From assembly GCA_949751835.1 (NCBI GenBank), contig CATKHK010000002.1, forward strand, positions 868,001 to 932,000: a DNA stretch of 64,000 bases. Direction: 5' to 3'. How positions within the stretch are numbered: position 1 is the first letter of the stretch; every line of letters begins with the position of its first letter. Position numbers and translations under genes: made by a program. Shown here piece after piece: positions 44,321 to 55,599 of the stretch. The notes beneath the pieces were generated by a model. The model made no database searches. It had not been told where the DNA came from and saw nothing but the letters and a program-made list of their open reading frames with translations. Source of the DNA: Blepharisma japonicum (Eukaryota; Ciliophora; Heterotrichea; Heterotrichida; Blepharismidae).

Positions 44321-45565
44321 TTAAAGGTTAAAGAGTAAACCTAGGACACAGCTAACTGCTGCATATACCAAATTGCTGCTTGAAGAATCCCTAGTGTCAG
44401 TCCCAGATGAACTCAATATTGATCTTGCAAAGCCAATTCTGTTATTGTCCACATCGAAACTAACATAATAATTCCTAATAAAGACGTCTCCTAAAAGCCA
44501 CTTATTTTGATTCCATGCCTGAATAGGCAGAATATACAGGTCATCTGGCTCATCATAATAAAGATACTGTTTTCCATTTAGTTGGTATGATTTCCCATTA
44601 AAAACCCAATTAAGTATTGGATAATTGCTATCAGTAGGTGTTTTGGAACATAAAACAAAGCCGTCAGCTTGAGAATACACGCAGCCACTGACTTCTAAGA
44701 CCGCTTGGGCTATTGCTGATACGGATGCCTGGGGGCCATAAATAAAGCTCGTTCCAGTATCAATAATAGCAGGAGAGCCGGTATCAAGAGTTGTGCCTGC
44801 ACATTGGAATTGATCGCTGCTGACTTCCCAATAGCCAGGGTTAATCTGGGTATTTGTTATTAGGCTTACATAAGTAAAAGCAGTTTCATTGGCATATTTT
44901 GATAGGTCGCTACCATCAATCATAAGGTTAGATGATGGTGATTTGTTAAGCCAATTGAGGAAGAAAGCGAATTGGCGATTTTGGATTTGGCCTGCAGTTT
45001 TTAGAGCAGTAAGCATGCTTGGATAGCCATCTCCTAAGCTATCTAGTGCAAACCCTACCAATCCGTCTGCTTGGAAGCCATCATTATCCTCTTCATGGTC
45101 TGCTAAGAGAAATGCAAATTTAGTGGCAGAAACTGTTCCAGTGTTTCCAATGCTGATAGTGTCTTCACCCATGAATCCGTCGGTTTCTCCTTTCAAGTAG
45201 CTTAATGTCACATGCTCTGTTAAGTTCTTGTAAGTAGAGGATTTGTCTGGAGTGAATGTATGGTTGCATTTGTGGCAAGATGTGCAGCCAGTTTGTACAA
45301 CCCAAACAGTTGTGCTGCCTGTGTCAAAAACACAAGTAAAAGGCTGTGCAGGAGTGCCTAGGCCGATACTACCAAAATATTGAAGCTAAATTAATTTTAC
45401 ATTTTCATAATTCGTTATTGGGGTGGAAGGAGTAGTAAGAGATGATCTCTGTGCTTTTCCAGCTCTATAGTGATTTAAGTATTCATGATAGTTTTTGAAA
45501 GGAGATTGCAGATCTATAGAAATTGTGGCGAAGGCTAAAGGAATGAAGCCATAAAGCCAAAACAT
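44321..45565 (-). CDS. Pepsin-type (A1) aspartic protease 3 of 4
   Basis: 409 residues, intron at 45386-45400. The signal peptide is MFWLYGFIPLAFATISI. The catalytic Asp motifs are CVFDTGSTTVWVV and AIIDTGTSFIYGP. GCTSCHKCNHTF follows the first. The hydrophobic C-tail is SNLVYAAVSCVLGLLFNL, near-identical to copy 2. All paralogue-defining blocks (LVGFALDSLGDGYP, NRQFAFFLNWL, KWLLGDVFIRNYYV) are intact. Confidence 0.92.
45386..45400 (-). other. 15-nt intron, protease 3
   Basis: Minus strand GTAAAATTAATTTAG, same position and phase as in protease 2, differing by one base. It ends in an in-frame TAG. Confidence 0.85.
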
Positions 45566-46010
45566 TTTTATTGATTCACCATTTGACTATATGGTTATAT
45601 AATCCGATTTTATGAAGAATTTATTTGCTTTTGAATGTGAAGAGCGACATAATTTTTAAGTTACTAAGGTAATAAAATCGTTTTAATTATAGAAATACTG
45701 GAGAAAAGCTTCATTTATAGTTTTATGTTTATAAGGTATTTTTCTTATAAGGTTGCTATTGCTGTAACAGCATGACTTTAACCACTTTCTTTACTTCAAG
45801 ACCTTATCAAATCTGTCGATTTATCATCTTAATATTCAAAAATAAATGTCTTATATTTTTGAAAATTAAATTACATAAAATAATTTTTTTTGATGTGATA
45901 TCATAAGGACTGATATTAGAAAAGAATTGAATTATTCAAATAAGAGGCTTGGATATTATTTCATTTTTAGATGATTTTATTTTATTATTTTTAAATTAAC
46001 CCTAACCTAA
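45566..46010. other. Spacer between proteases 3 and 4
   Basis: AT-rich and non-coding; nothing else recognised. Confidence 0.45.
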
Positions 46011-47228
46011 CTATAGGCTAAAGTAAATTGCAGCTGTAATGCTCCAGGCTGCAAAAATTAAATTGGAAGCCCCATCCGATGCACTAGCTATAGATCTTGC
46101 CAATCCAACTCTCAAACCGTCCATATCAAAAGTGATATAAAAGTTTCTTATAAAAACATCGCCAAGAAGCCAAGATTCTTCCTCATATCCAGACATGGGC
46201 AAATAAAAGCTCCCGCTCCATGAATCTTCATAAAAGTAGTCAAGTGGCTCCAAAATATAGCTTTTCCCATTAATCACAAATTCAAGAATTGGGTAGCTAT
46301 GATCCTTAGGATTTTTTTCACATTTCACTAATCCTGACTCTAATTCATACTCACATCCATGATTGCTTAGCAATTCACTTTGAATAGCCTGCACAGCTTC
46401 ACTTGGCCCATAAATAAAACTTGATCCCGTATCAATAACAGCTGGGATTTGCAAATTCAGCTCATTCCCATTAAATTTTACACTGTCACACATAATTTCC
46501 CAAAAATAAGGATCAGTGCTGGTTAAGCTTACATAAGTAAATTCAGTCTCACTTGAGTATTTTTCTAGGTCATAGCCATCAATCATTAAGTTTGACGATG
46601 GCGATTTCCCTAGCCAGTTCAAGAAAAAGGCGAATTGGCGGTTTTGGATTTTTCCTTGGTTTTTTAAGACAGAAACCAAAGTTGGATAGCCCTGTCCCAG
46701 GCTGTCAAATGCAAAGCCTACAAGTCCATCAGGTCTATAGCCATCATTGTCCTTTTCGTCATTAGCTAGTAGAAATGCATAATTTTCAGCTGAAACTGAA
46801 GAAGAATCTCCAATAGAAATAGTATCAGCTGACATTTGGCCAGCAGTGAAGCCTTTTAAGTACTGAAGTGAGAGACTTTCAGAAAGATCTTGAAAGGTAG
46901 AAGAGGCAGATGAGTCAAAGGTATTACTGCAGAGGTGGCATGTTGTGCAGCCTTTTTCTACAACCCAAACAGTTGTGGAGCCTGTGTCAAATAGACAGCT
47001 GAAATTCTGAGGAGGGGTTCCTAAAGAAATCGTTCCGTAATATTGGGTCTATTTTAAGCTTACGTTTGCATAGTTTGATATAACTGATGAAGAATATCCA
47101 AGTGCCTTTTGCTTTGAGACTAAGCTGATGTAACGCTTTCAAAATTCGCTGTAGGACTTATAAGGAGAACTTAGCTCAATTGAAATTGAAGCAAAAGCAA
47201 AATGGAGAGACAAGAGGAGAAACCACAT
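46011..47228 (-). CDS. Pepsin-type (A1) aspartic protease 4 of 4
   Basis: 400 residues, intron at 47049-47063. The signal peptide is MWFLLLSLHFAFASISI. Catalytic motifs are CLFDTGSTTVWVV and AVIDTGSSFIYGP. The loop GCTTCHLCSNTF and the middle block KSPSSNLMIDGY are shared. The tail SNLIFAAWSITAAIYFSL is hydrophobic and suggests surface or vacuolar membrane anchoring. It groups with copy 1 by the EYELES/EEESWLLGDVFIR region more than with 2 and 3. Confidence 0.92.
47049..47063 (-). other. 15-nt intron, protease 4
   Basis: Minus strand GTAAGCTTAAAATAG, phase 0, in-frame TAG at its end. It joins ISNYAN to TQYYGTISLG. Confidence 0.85.
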
Positions 47229-47556
47229 TTAGAATTTATGAGGAACAACCATAAAATATGGATACATTTTATATAATAGGATAGTGAAATTTGAATTACT
47301 ATTAAACTCTTTTTAAAGCATTAAATTTTTCCTATTATATTCATCAGCTTCTAGTTTCTATTATGATTATATGCATCTTTATTTAAAATCATTTTTTAAA
47401 TAAATAATATATAGTGCTTATTTAATTAAAAGAAAGGATAAGCTTTATCTAAACAGCCTTTTATTCTATATTTATGCCTTCATTTTAATTTATATAATAA
47501 TTGCTATAGTAATTTGTATTATCATCTTTAGTTATTATCACACTAAAGGGAAATCT
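47229..47556. other. Intergenic, no gene seen
   Basis: AT-rich spacer between protease 4 and the next minus-strand gene. Confidence 0.45.
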
Positions 47557-48414
47557 TTAGATCGGATTAACCTTATAGTTGAGCAAACTCTCACACACCC
47601 CAGACATAATTTTTTCAGAGTAATCTTGATATCTTTTGATACCATCCTCTTCTCCATCATTAAGCTCATCTATTTTTTCATTTTTGTGCACCAAATTTTC
47701 TTCAAGCTTCTTCAAAAATGAAATTCTTTTGCTTTTCTTTTCTGAAAAAAGCTGACTTGGGATACGATCAACCGACCCAGCTCTTTCCAAGCTTATTTCT
47801 GACTTAGCTTGTTTCAACAACTTTGGCAAAAATTTTGCTTCTCTGCTTAATACTTACAGTTTTTTTATTTCAGTCCCTAAAATACTTTCTGCTCTTAAAG
47901 TATTTGCCTGCTTAGGGAAAATTCCTTTCTCTTCCATCGTCTTAAGCTGATTTGAAATTTTAGATTGGATTTCTTGATACTGTTCTTTCAAAGCTGAGCT
48001 AACTTTTTGCTTTATTGCCTGTTTTTCTTCCACTGTAAGCTCTTCATTGAAAATCTGTCGATGAGACTTCATAAAAGGCCCTTCTCGGCTGCGCAATCAT
48101 GAGCTGTTATTTCTATGACAATCAATTCTCGATTTTGAATTTTGAAAAGGTGTATGGCTCCTTACAGAATGGTGACTAAAGATTTTCGATAATTCCTCAA
48201 AAGAGTCTGTATTTTGTTGAGTTGGCGACTTTCTTCTTAGCTTGATTTCTGGGGTTTTAAGTTCATATCTATTAACGCTCACTTTTGGACGAGTCACTCT
48301 TTCCCCTCTCCCATATGTAGATCTGCTCCTCTCCTTTTCAGACTTATCAACCCTTATATGTGGATTCGGTGACTGGTTCAGCAAGTATACAATTTTCCCT
48401 TTTTTGCTTCTCAT
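47557..48414 (-). CDS. Hypothetical basic protein, one micro-intron
   Basis: 280 residues from ATG 48414. It reads through a TGA (Trp, at 48097) and removes a 15-nt intron (47843-47857), which together unite three shorter open frames. Composition is basic and Ser-rich at the N-terminus (KSEKERSRSTYGRGERVTRPK), then a helical stretch (LTVEEKQAIKQKVSSALKEQ). No domain recognised. Exon total is divisible by three only with the intron removed. Confidence 0.68.
47843..47857 (-). other. 15-nt intron
   Basis: Minus strand GTAAGTATTAAGCAG, phase 2, in-frame TAA if retained. It joins GTEIKK to LEAKFLPKLL. Confidence 0.78.
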
Positions 48415-48457
48415 AATTTCATGATTTTCTAAAAAATGTAAAATTATTTTCTATTAC

Positions 48458-51400
48458 TTATAAATGAAGAGAAATCAATAACAGAGCTCCAAAGGTCACT
48501 AATGGGCTAGCTTCTGATGTGGAATTGTTGTCTGAGCTTATTGTCCCAGCTTGGGTAATGATTTGTAGCTTTGACATGACGTCGTCGCTCATTATTCTTG
48601 GCAGTCTTGCATTATTATTTTTTGAGGTAATGACTAAAACATAACTGCTTTCTGGTAATAAGTTTCCATAAGTAATGGTCACAGTTGTATTTACAGCTAC
48701 GGTTTGATTATAAACCATAGTGGCAGCTTTTCCATAAGCGTTAACTCCTAAGGTGACTTGTCGGGAGGATGGGATGACGTCGCCATCGTTAATTACTTGC
48801 ATATAAAGAGTTCCGGCTGTTGAGCATTTCAAAGTTATTGTTACTGCAGTCTTTGTCGTTGTAGTAGCAGAAGGTGCCTCAATCCACGTCGGCCTTGGGT
48901 TTGATAATACTGTGATGGATTGAGCAATATTGTAAGTCAAGTCTAATGATATTCCATAAGCAGATAATCTTGTATTCAGCTCTGACGGAATAGCCATATA
49001 GGTAACTGAGTCTTGTGGACTTGGCAAAGAAGAGGTTGGGTCTGAGTATATATAATAGCTAGCTGAGGTAAAAGAGTCATCCAAAAGCCTAGATGTCGGT
49101 GTTATATAAGCAATCAGTGAAGAAGAAATAGCTAATTGCTGAGCCAGTACATTAATAACAGTCGTTGTAAGTAGCGTTGAATTAACAGCTGATGCAAACT
49201 TAAGAGTAATCATAATTGAGTCATAATACTCTGCTGTATAAAAATCAACTGAAAATACACTTTCCATCACATTTTGGTTCAAATCTATCAAAATTCCATA
49301 CAAAATATAGTCATGCTCTGTCGTCAGCCCTGAGATTGTGAACTCATATATGAAGCTAGCCCCAATATAGCCTGTATAGTACCCTGCTGTATTATTTGAG
49401 GCATAGCTTATTAAGCTTGTATTAGAAGGTAACATCAGTCCTCTTTCTCCATAAGTATAATAGAATATAGAGGCTTCTGTAGCTTGGAATGAAATGTCGA
49501 CCATATGTTGCTGTTTTGGATTATTTATCACAAATGATGCAATTCCAGGGGCTGTTGTGTCATAATTTGAAATGGTCACGTGAAGGGATGAGCTTGCCAG
49601 GGAAAATGAGCTTGCGTCAGTCCCTGCTAATTGGAGAGCTATTGTATATATTCCTACAGTGATAGTAGCACCAACTGTAATGGTGAAACTGCCTTTTGTA
49701 GACCCTGCAGCAAATGATAAGGCTGAAACTGTGATTAAACTGGGAGGTGTAAAAGTTACTGATAAACCACTAGAAGGAGCAGTTTCTAAATAGACGTAAA
49801 GTGGTATTGAGGTGCTTCCTGTCATAAGTGTAGGGATTCCTTCAAAGCTGACTGTATATGTGTTTTCATTGCTTATAATTAGCTTAGAAATAGGTGGATC
49901 ATTGTATAAATCATAAGTGTCTCCACTCATTGTCCATTTTATAGTATAATTGCCAGTACTAGCTCCTGTTGGGCACATAATAGTAAATGCTGAAGAAATT
50001 GATCCTTTGCTAAGTGTAATTGCTGTAGGCGAAATAGTGACTAAATTTTTCACTCCATTTCCTAATAATTGATAAGTAAATACCAAATCAGATCTCACTG
50101 GCATTTTTGTCGAAGAAGTATGTATATAAAACGTAATCTGAGTCCCCGGGGTGACTTCTAATATCCCATCAGCAGTGCTAATAATAATATCTTGTTTTTC
50201 ATCTACATAACTCACAACATCTCCGCTGGAAGCAGTCCCATAGCTTCTATCTATAATTGACATTGTATCAACATTAAAAACTGACATCACAAAAGCCTTG
50301 CTTATTCCTTCTGAAGACGATGATTTTACGTTTGTAAAAGTAGTCTGTAAGTAGTAAGAAGTCCCAATACTCCCTGATGCCCCTGACATCACAAGTAAAT
50401 TATGGTAAGGGTTCGAACAGGTGACTGAAGATACCCAAGAAGAGGTAGTTGTAGACGCTGCTTTGGAGACTGCAAGGGTTGAGCAGTTATAAGAGTCGTT
50501 GAGGCCTGGCAGCTCTCTGTCAAAGTTTTCGATAGGGAATCTGTACCAGATTTGGAAATTGCTTGGGATTGAAGAGAATGTAGATGTGAATGTATAAGCT
50601 GCTGTTGCAAAAATAGAGTAGTTATCTAGCGAAATAGAGTTAAGGGTTAAGAGAGCAGGAAGAGAAGATATAGTCACAGTTAATGAGGACATTAATTGGT
50701 CAATTACTTTGTTGTTGGCATCAATTGAGACTATTGAAAATCCACTTGTGGTTAAAGAGGACATGGGATTGTGGACGTTTTCGATGATGATGCTAAAAGG
50801 AGTGCCTGCAGCAGTCTGAGCGAAGCCACTAAGGACTACCCCGCGCATATAGGAAGAACTGTCACAAGTTAAGGCCCCTGTCAGAAGAATACTAGCAGAT
50901 GATGAACACCTTAGGTCGCCAATAGAAGCTGGGTACTCATCAGGGAACCAAATAACTATTGAAAAAGTAGTATTCAATTGTGAAGTAGCAGTTAACGAGA
51001 AATTATAAGTCGCTATTTCTGCTGCATTTTTAGGCCAAAAGTTGACAGTCCCTTGTATAGTTGTTGTCGTTGCTGAATAAGTGTTCAAATAAAATGCTGA
51101 CGAAGGAGTTGTAGGATTAGTCGACATCGTTAGGCTATTCCACATCGACGAAATCTGTATAGGAGATGTGCTATTGGTAGGAACTGTTATATCAGGAATC
51201 ACCAGGATCATTTCAATCCCTGCTGGGAAACTTTTATAAGGTTGAATTGTAATTATATTCCCAGATTTAGAGCAGGTTGAGTACTGAAGGTTGAATAAGC
51301 AGTTGCTGGTATCCATTGTGGATGGCAAAGAAAAAGTGCTTGGGACTGTAATAATTAAGTTTCCTCCATGAGGGACAGAAGAGTCAAGAGAAAAATCAAG

Positions 51401-54400
51401 AAGGAATTGACCTTTAGTTCCAGCAGACATTGGAAAGAAAGAGAGGGCTGTAATATATACACTCCCAGAGACTGCTGCACTCGTCATATTAAAACCTGTA
51501 TAAGTAGCCTGATCGATGATCATTGATGTTGTAGAATCATAATAAGTTGTCACTGAAAAAGAGCCACTTGTAGCAGTAGTTGGGTTTTTGACTGTCAAAA
51601 CCTTTACAGAAAAAGATGTCCCTGCCGCAATTGCAGTGAATCCTGTGATCTTAATCGTCTGAGAGCTGATACTACAAGCAGAAGCGCTTGACAATAAATA
51701 TGAGTATGAGCAGCTGCTATACGTCAAGTCAAAACCACTTGGAAATATTATTGCAATATTTCCTCCAGCTGGGATAGAGGTGGGATTTACGATAGAAAAC
51801 CTAAAAGTGACATCTCCTGCATTTTGGTGCATAGAGTTTGGTGACACTGAAAGAGTCAAGGTATTATGAGTTGCAGAATCTAATGATATCAAAGAACTGG
51901 CTTGGGCTGCCAAAGTGCTGTTTGTAATCATAGTAACTTGAAGGTTTCCTGAGCCAGATCCTTCATAGGGCCCGTTTTTCATTCCCACAATATTAAGAAG
52001 GCTTGAAGTTACATGGCTGATAACTTCTCCTATTGTCATATAAACTGCTGGCCTATATGAATTCTGGAAAAGGCTGTACTTAGTTATTGGGATTGAATCA
52101 ATGCTCATAGAAAAGCTTTTGGAGTTTATACTCCATAGAGGTGGGAAAACGAGTAGCAGGAGATCATAAGCTTGGGAATCCGCAGGGAGCTGCAAGGTAA
52201 TATTCAAAGGAGTCACAGTCCCTATAATTTTATTGTCTCGAGATATAGTCGATGATGACCAAGTAGCAGCTGTAGAAGAAAATGTTACCGGAATAATGCT
52301 TTGCTGGACAATTTGGGTAATTGAATTGCTGTCTATGTATCCAGACTTTATCGTTATGCTTGGAGTAGCTGTACTTTGGCCATTTTGGATTAATAGAGTA
52401 AAACTTATAAGTGTCCCCGCAGTGATTGAGTCAAAATTTGTAATTTGAACGTTGGAATTGCCGCTGGCTGTGGTTAAAGTGCAAGTCACTGAAGCAGTCT
52501 TTAAATCCTTTAGTGTATATGGTGAGCATGGGATTGAAACTGGGCTAGAATAAGCATATCCTGTCCCTAGCATGTCCGGGAATGATCCGCTTGAAGTGGA
52601 GGTTGAAAAATCAAGTGAGAAAAATAGTTTCCTGTTATTTACTATAGTGAGAGCTTGGTCCACTTGGATGCTAAACGTATAAGGATAATAAATGCTATCA
52701 GCCTTGGAGTAGGCAATTCCAGTTTTTCCAGCTGAAGTATCAAATGCTTTTGGACTCAAAGTTGTTTGAATAGTAGTCAATGATTGGCCTACTATTATAA
52801 TGACCCATTCGAGAGGATGAGAATTAGAGCTCGCAACTGTAGGATAAGTGAATCCAGAAGCTGGGGCTATTTTAATATATTCTGCAGAGCTTGCGTAATT
52901 CGATATGAAAGTAATATATTGACTACTAAAAGTTGCAGAAATAGTGCTCAAGACGGCATGACTGCTATTAGTCAAACTAACTTGTATTGCATCGCCAGTT
53001 TTAATGCTGCAATCGCTCGGTATATAAATACCAAAGGAGTCTCCATTTGAATATGTGCGACTTAGACCAATAGAAACATAGCCAGTTCCTCCCGCATTAT
53101 TCTGATATGTAAATGAAGAAATTGTAGGTTGTGATCCAGAATACCCTGAAGCCAGCGTGAAGCCCCAGGCTGCTGAATTTGTGTCTATAACCATTGCGCC
53201 TGACAAAATCGACGTCGTTATTGTTGCAGTAGTGATACTAGATGACCCAACAGTTAATAAGTTTGCAACTGAAATAGTTTTTCCTGCATCTATTGCCCCA
53301 AAGTTGCTAATTGTAGCTACAGTCCCACTCACTCCACAGGTATAAAAGCTTCCATCAGTCTTGTTAGGCAATCCACTTACAATATAACAAGCGTTTGAAA
53401 GGGAGACTTTATAATCAATTATAATATATCCACCTGCAGGCACTGCAGTTTGAGTCGTAAAATTCAATAATGTATATAATGTATTTCCATTAGAAAAATC
53501 GCTGCCTGGCGTATAAGCGGTATGTGAGATTGATGTTAAAGATCCTGCAGGGACTGCAAGACTAGATATAGTTGCCCTGTCGACGATAATTTCTGAGTTC
53601 GGCATTATTGTTTGGACTATGAAATTGTATGTCCCAGCAGACAAACTGTAATTGGGATTCATAATTGAGGTCACTTTAATCCCGACTTGGGCTCCTGAAG
53701 CCAAACTTTGAGAAAGACCTGATAAAGTGAGGACATTCCCTGAGCTTGTGCATGTATAAGTCCCTGGAATAACACTTACCCCTGCTGAATAAGCAACAGG
53801 AATGCATGAGGTAGATGAAATTACTGAAAAAGGGCTAGGGACAATTATCATAAAAGTAGAGCCTGCAGATAAAGAGCTAGCAAGCGTAAAAGTAAATGTA
53901 TAGTCGCTGGTTTTTGTCAGTACAATCGTGGTTGAGGTTACTGCCCCAGTCATCGAGGTTACTGATTTAGCAAAACCAATTACCCCAAAAGCATCATTAG
54001 AATCAATGATTTGTCCTCCATTATGCATTTGTGAGTAAATTTGAAAGTAGCCTGTCCCCATAGAGGTGGAAGGATTTGTTATATTTGGAACTTTTACTCG
54101 TAAGCGGGTAACTGAAGAGATCGTTGATGAGAGGGTGATTGTAACAAGTAAGCTGCCTGATTGAGAGCATGAGTGGATTACGTCATTGATTAAACAATTT
54201 TTTGATGAGCCCATGCCAATATTTGAAAACTGGCTTGGAAAAACTATGTTTAAATAGTCACCTGCTGAGATTCCTTGCTCGATCTCCATGAAAAACCAAT
54301 AATCGACTCCAGTTTCGCCAGCGTTTGCAGAGGCAGGAGAAACTGGATTAGGCTTGGAAGTATCTGCAATAAGATAAGAGGTTGCCAGGCTGAATAAGAA

Positions 54401-54421
54401 GATAAACAAATATCGAACCAT
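48458..54421 (-). CDS. Giant repeat-containing surface protein, 1987 residues
   Basis: One continuous frame of 5964 nt with no TGA. There is a signal peptide (MVRYLFIFLFSLATSYLIA), and the protein ends with a hydrophobic tail (SPLVTFGALLLISLHL), a likely GPI signal. In between, about a dozen Ser/Thr-rich beta-domains of ~110-140 residues recur, each with the skeleton [PS]AGG.[IL].I..P..F, then a Cys pair about 15-25 residues apart, then I.I..F..I.AGT..S..V..[IV].NP. This is a large extracellular beta-sandwich array, comparable to ciliate surface/immobilisation-type coats or adhesins. Nothing catalytic is seen. A family name is not justified. All ~12 tryptophans are TGG. Confidence 0.85.
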   Translation of the reverse strand: MVRYLFIFLFSLATSYLIADTSKPNPVSPASANAGETGVDYWFFMEIEQGISAGDYLNIVFPSQFSNIGMGSSKNCLINDVIHSCSQSGSLLVTITLSSTISSVTRLRVKVPNITNPSTSMGTGYFQIYSQMHNGGQIIDSNDAFGVIGFAKSVTSMTGAVTSTTIVLTKTSDYTFTFTLASSLSAGSTFMIIVPSPFSVISSTSCIPVAYSAGVSVIPGTYTCTSSGNVLTLSGLSQSLASGAQVGIKVTSIMNPNYSLSAGTYNFIVQTIMPNSEIIVDRATISSLAVPAGSLTSISHTAYTPGSDFSNGNTLYTLLNFTTQTAVPAGGYIIIDYKVSLSNACYIVSGLPNKTDGSFYTCGVSGTVATISNFGAIDAGKTISVANLLTVGSSSITTATITTSILSGAMVIDTNSAAWGFTLASGYSGSQPTISSFTYQNNAGGTGYVSIGLSRTYSNGDSFGIYIPSDCSIKTGDAIQVSLTNSSHAVLSTISATFSSQYITFISNYASSAEYIKIAPASGFTYPTVASSNSHPLEWVIIIVGQSLTTIQTTLSPKAFDTSAGKTGIAYSKADSIYYPYTFSIQVDQALTIVNNRKLFFSLDFSTSTSSGSFPDMLGTGYAYSSPVSIPCSPYTLKDLKTASVTCTLTTASGNSNVQITNFDSITAGTLISFTLLIQNGQSTATPSITIKSGYIDSNSITQIVQQSIIPVTFSSTAATWSSSTISRDNKIIGTVTPLNITLQLPADSQAYDLLLLVFPPLWSINSKSFSMSIDSIPITKYSLFQNSYRPAVYMTIGEVISHVTSSLLNIVGMKNGPYEGSGSGNLQVTMITNSTLAAQASSLISLDSATHNTLTLSVSPNSMHQNAGDVTFRFSIVNPTSIPAGGNIAIIFPSGFDLTYSSCSYSYLLSSASACSISSQTIKITGFTAIAAGTSFSVKVLTVKNPTTATSGSFSVTTYYDSTTSMIIDQATYTGFNMTSAAVSGSVYITALSFFPMSAGTKGQFLLDFSLDSSVPHGGNLIITVPSTFSLPSTMDTSNCLFNLQYSTCSKSGNIITIQPYKSFPAGIEMILVIPDITVPTNSTSPIQISSMWNSLTMSTNPTTPSSAFYLNTYSATTTTIQGTVNFWPKNAAEIATYNFSLTATSQLNTTFSIVIWFPDEYPASIGDLRCSSSASILLTGALTCDSSSYMRGVVLSGFAQTAAGTPFSIIIENVHNPMSSLTTSGFSIVSIDANNKVIDQLMSSLTVTISSLPALLTLNSISLDNYSIFATAAYTFTSTFSSIPSNFQIWYRFPIENFDRELPGLNDSYNCSTLAVSKAASTTTSSWVSSVTCSNPYHNLLVMSGASGSIGTSYYLQTTFTNVKSSSSEGISKAFVMSVFNVDTMSIIDRSYGTASSGDVVSYVDEKQDIIISTADGILEVTPGTQITFYIHTSSTKMPVRSDLVFTYQLLGNGVKNLVTISPTAITLSKGSISSAFTIMCPTGASTGNYTIKWTMSGDTYDLYNDPPISKLIISNENTYTVSFEGIPTLMTGSTSIPLYVYLETAPSSGLSVTFTPPSLITVSALSFAAGSTKGSFTITVGATITVGIYTIALQLAGTDASSFSLASSSLHVTISNYDTTAPGIASFVINNPKQQHMVDISFQATEASIFYYTYGERGLMLPSNTSLISYASNNTAGYYTGYIGASFIYEFTISGLTTEHDYILYGILIDLNQNVMESVFSVDFYTAEYYDSIMITLKFASAVNSTLLTTTVINVLAQQLAISSSLIAYITPTSRLLDDSFTSASYYIYSDPTSSLPSPQDSVTYMAIPSELNTRLSAYGISLDLTYNIAQSITVLSNPRPTWIEAPSATTTTKTAVTITLKCSTAGTLYMQVINDGDVIPSSRQVTLGVNAYGKAATMVYNQTVAVNTTVTITYGNLLPESSYVLVITSKNNNARLPRIMSDDVMSKLQIITQAGTISSDNNSTSEASPLVTFGALLLISLHL

Positions 54422-54855
54422 TTTATATTTGCTAATCGGCCAAATTTATTAAAAAATTCAGTTTTTTTGATACTGCTGAAGAAGGGAGGGGTAATAAAGA
54501 CAGATTAAATAGGAAAAAATAAAATCTTAAATTTGGAAAAGCTGCAAAAGATAGATTCTAAGATTAGTAGAGTTGAATTTGGCTCTTGAAAAAGCCATAT
54601 TATGAAATAAAAAAACATCTCGACAGATTATTAAATAGAGTAGAATAGTGAATTACTGAAATAGAAATAATGCGGAAATAGAATCTGTGAAATTATGCAG
54701 ATTTTATAATGAATTAGTTTGATAATTAGCTATATTAAAATAATTAATTAGTAGAAAAACTAATAAAATTTGAGCCTTCTTTTTGCATTAACTGGAATTT
54801 AATAGATGAATATTTAAATTCTAATGTTATTTCATTTATAAAAATTTCTTATATT
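54422..54855. other. Intergenic, divergent promoters
   Basis: AT-rich region between the giant surface gene (minus) and the kinase gene (plus). No motif named. Confidence 0.45.
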
Positions 54856-55599
54856 ATGAATTTTTGGGAGCTGGAAATAGCAGATGAAATTCCCAGCATC
54901 TTAAAAAATCGTGAACTGCATGGTATCACTGACATCTATTTTATAGGAATTGTAGGATACCCAGGAATTGGCAAAGTATTTTCTAAATAGACTGTTTCTG
55001 CTGATTTTCTGAAAAAAGAAATCAACTCACGACTAGAAAATCTTTATCCTTCTCCTTATGTTTTCACAGAGTTTTGCAAGGTAATCCCAATGGATGGATT
55101 CCATCTCTACAAATATGAGCTTGATGATATGCCAAATCCTAAAGAAATGCATTTTCGAAGAGGGGCACATTTTACATTTGACCCGCAAAGTCTCTATTAT
55201 AAACTTTCCCACCTAAAATTAGAAAACCACTCTATAAATTTCCCTTCGTTTTCACATACACTTGATGATCCTCAAGAAGATACTATACAAGTTGACCCTA
55301 ATATTGTAAAAGTTGTAATTATTGAAGGACTATATTTGTACTGCGAGCTACCTATATGGAAAGAAATAAGGGAAATTATTGATTATAAAATTTATATAGA
55401 TGGAAATTTAGATGAGGCAATGGAAAGGGTTGTACAGAGGAATGCAAGATGTTTAAACATGAGCTATGAAGAAACAGCGTATAAGGTTCAGCATAATGAT
55501 AGGCTGAATGCAGAGGTTGTGGAAGAATCAAGGAGATATGCAGATAAAGTTTTTAGGTATCAGGCAAAACCAAGAGAAATTCTGATGCAGCATGAATAA
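54856..55599 (+). CDS. Uridine kinase-like P-loop kinase
   Basis: 242 residues after splicing a 15-nt intron (54976-54990) that interrupts the Walker A loop. Spliced, it reads GIVGYPGIGKTVSADFL, a proper GxxGxGKT. Other family blocks are PMDGFHL (substrate Asp), HFRRGAHFTFDPQSLY and VVIIEGLYLY (Walker B-like), then RVVQRNARCLNMSYEE and a VEESRRYAD tail. These match the YFH7/uridine-kinase-like NTPases (PRK superfamily). The phosphate acceptor is unknown. It starts at MNFWELEIAD, the first ATG after the AT-rich spacer. Confidence 0.85.
54976..54990 (+). other. 15-nt intron inside the Walker A motif
   Basis: GTATTTTCTAAATAG, phase 0, in-frame TAG if retained. It splits GYPGIGK from TVSADFL, so splicing is required for an ATP-binding loop. 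Confidence 0.88.
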
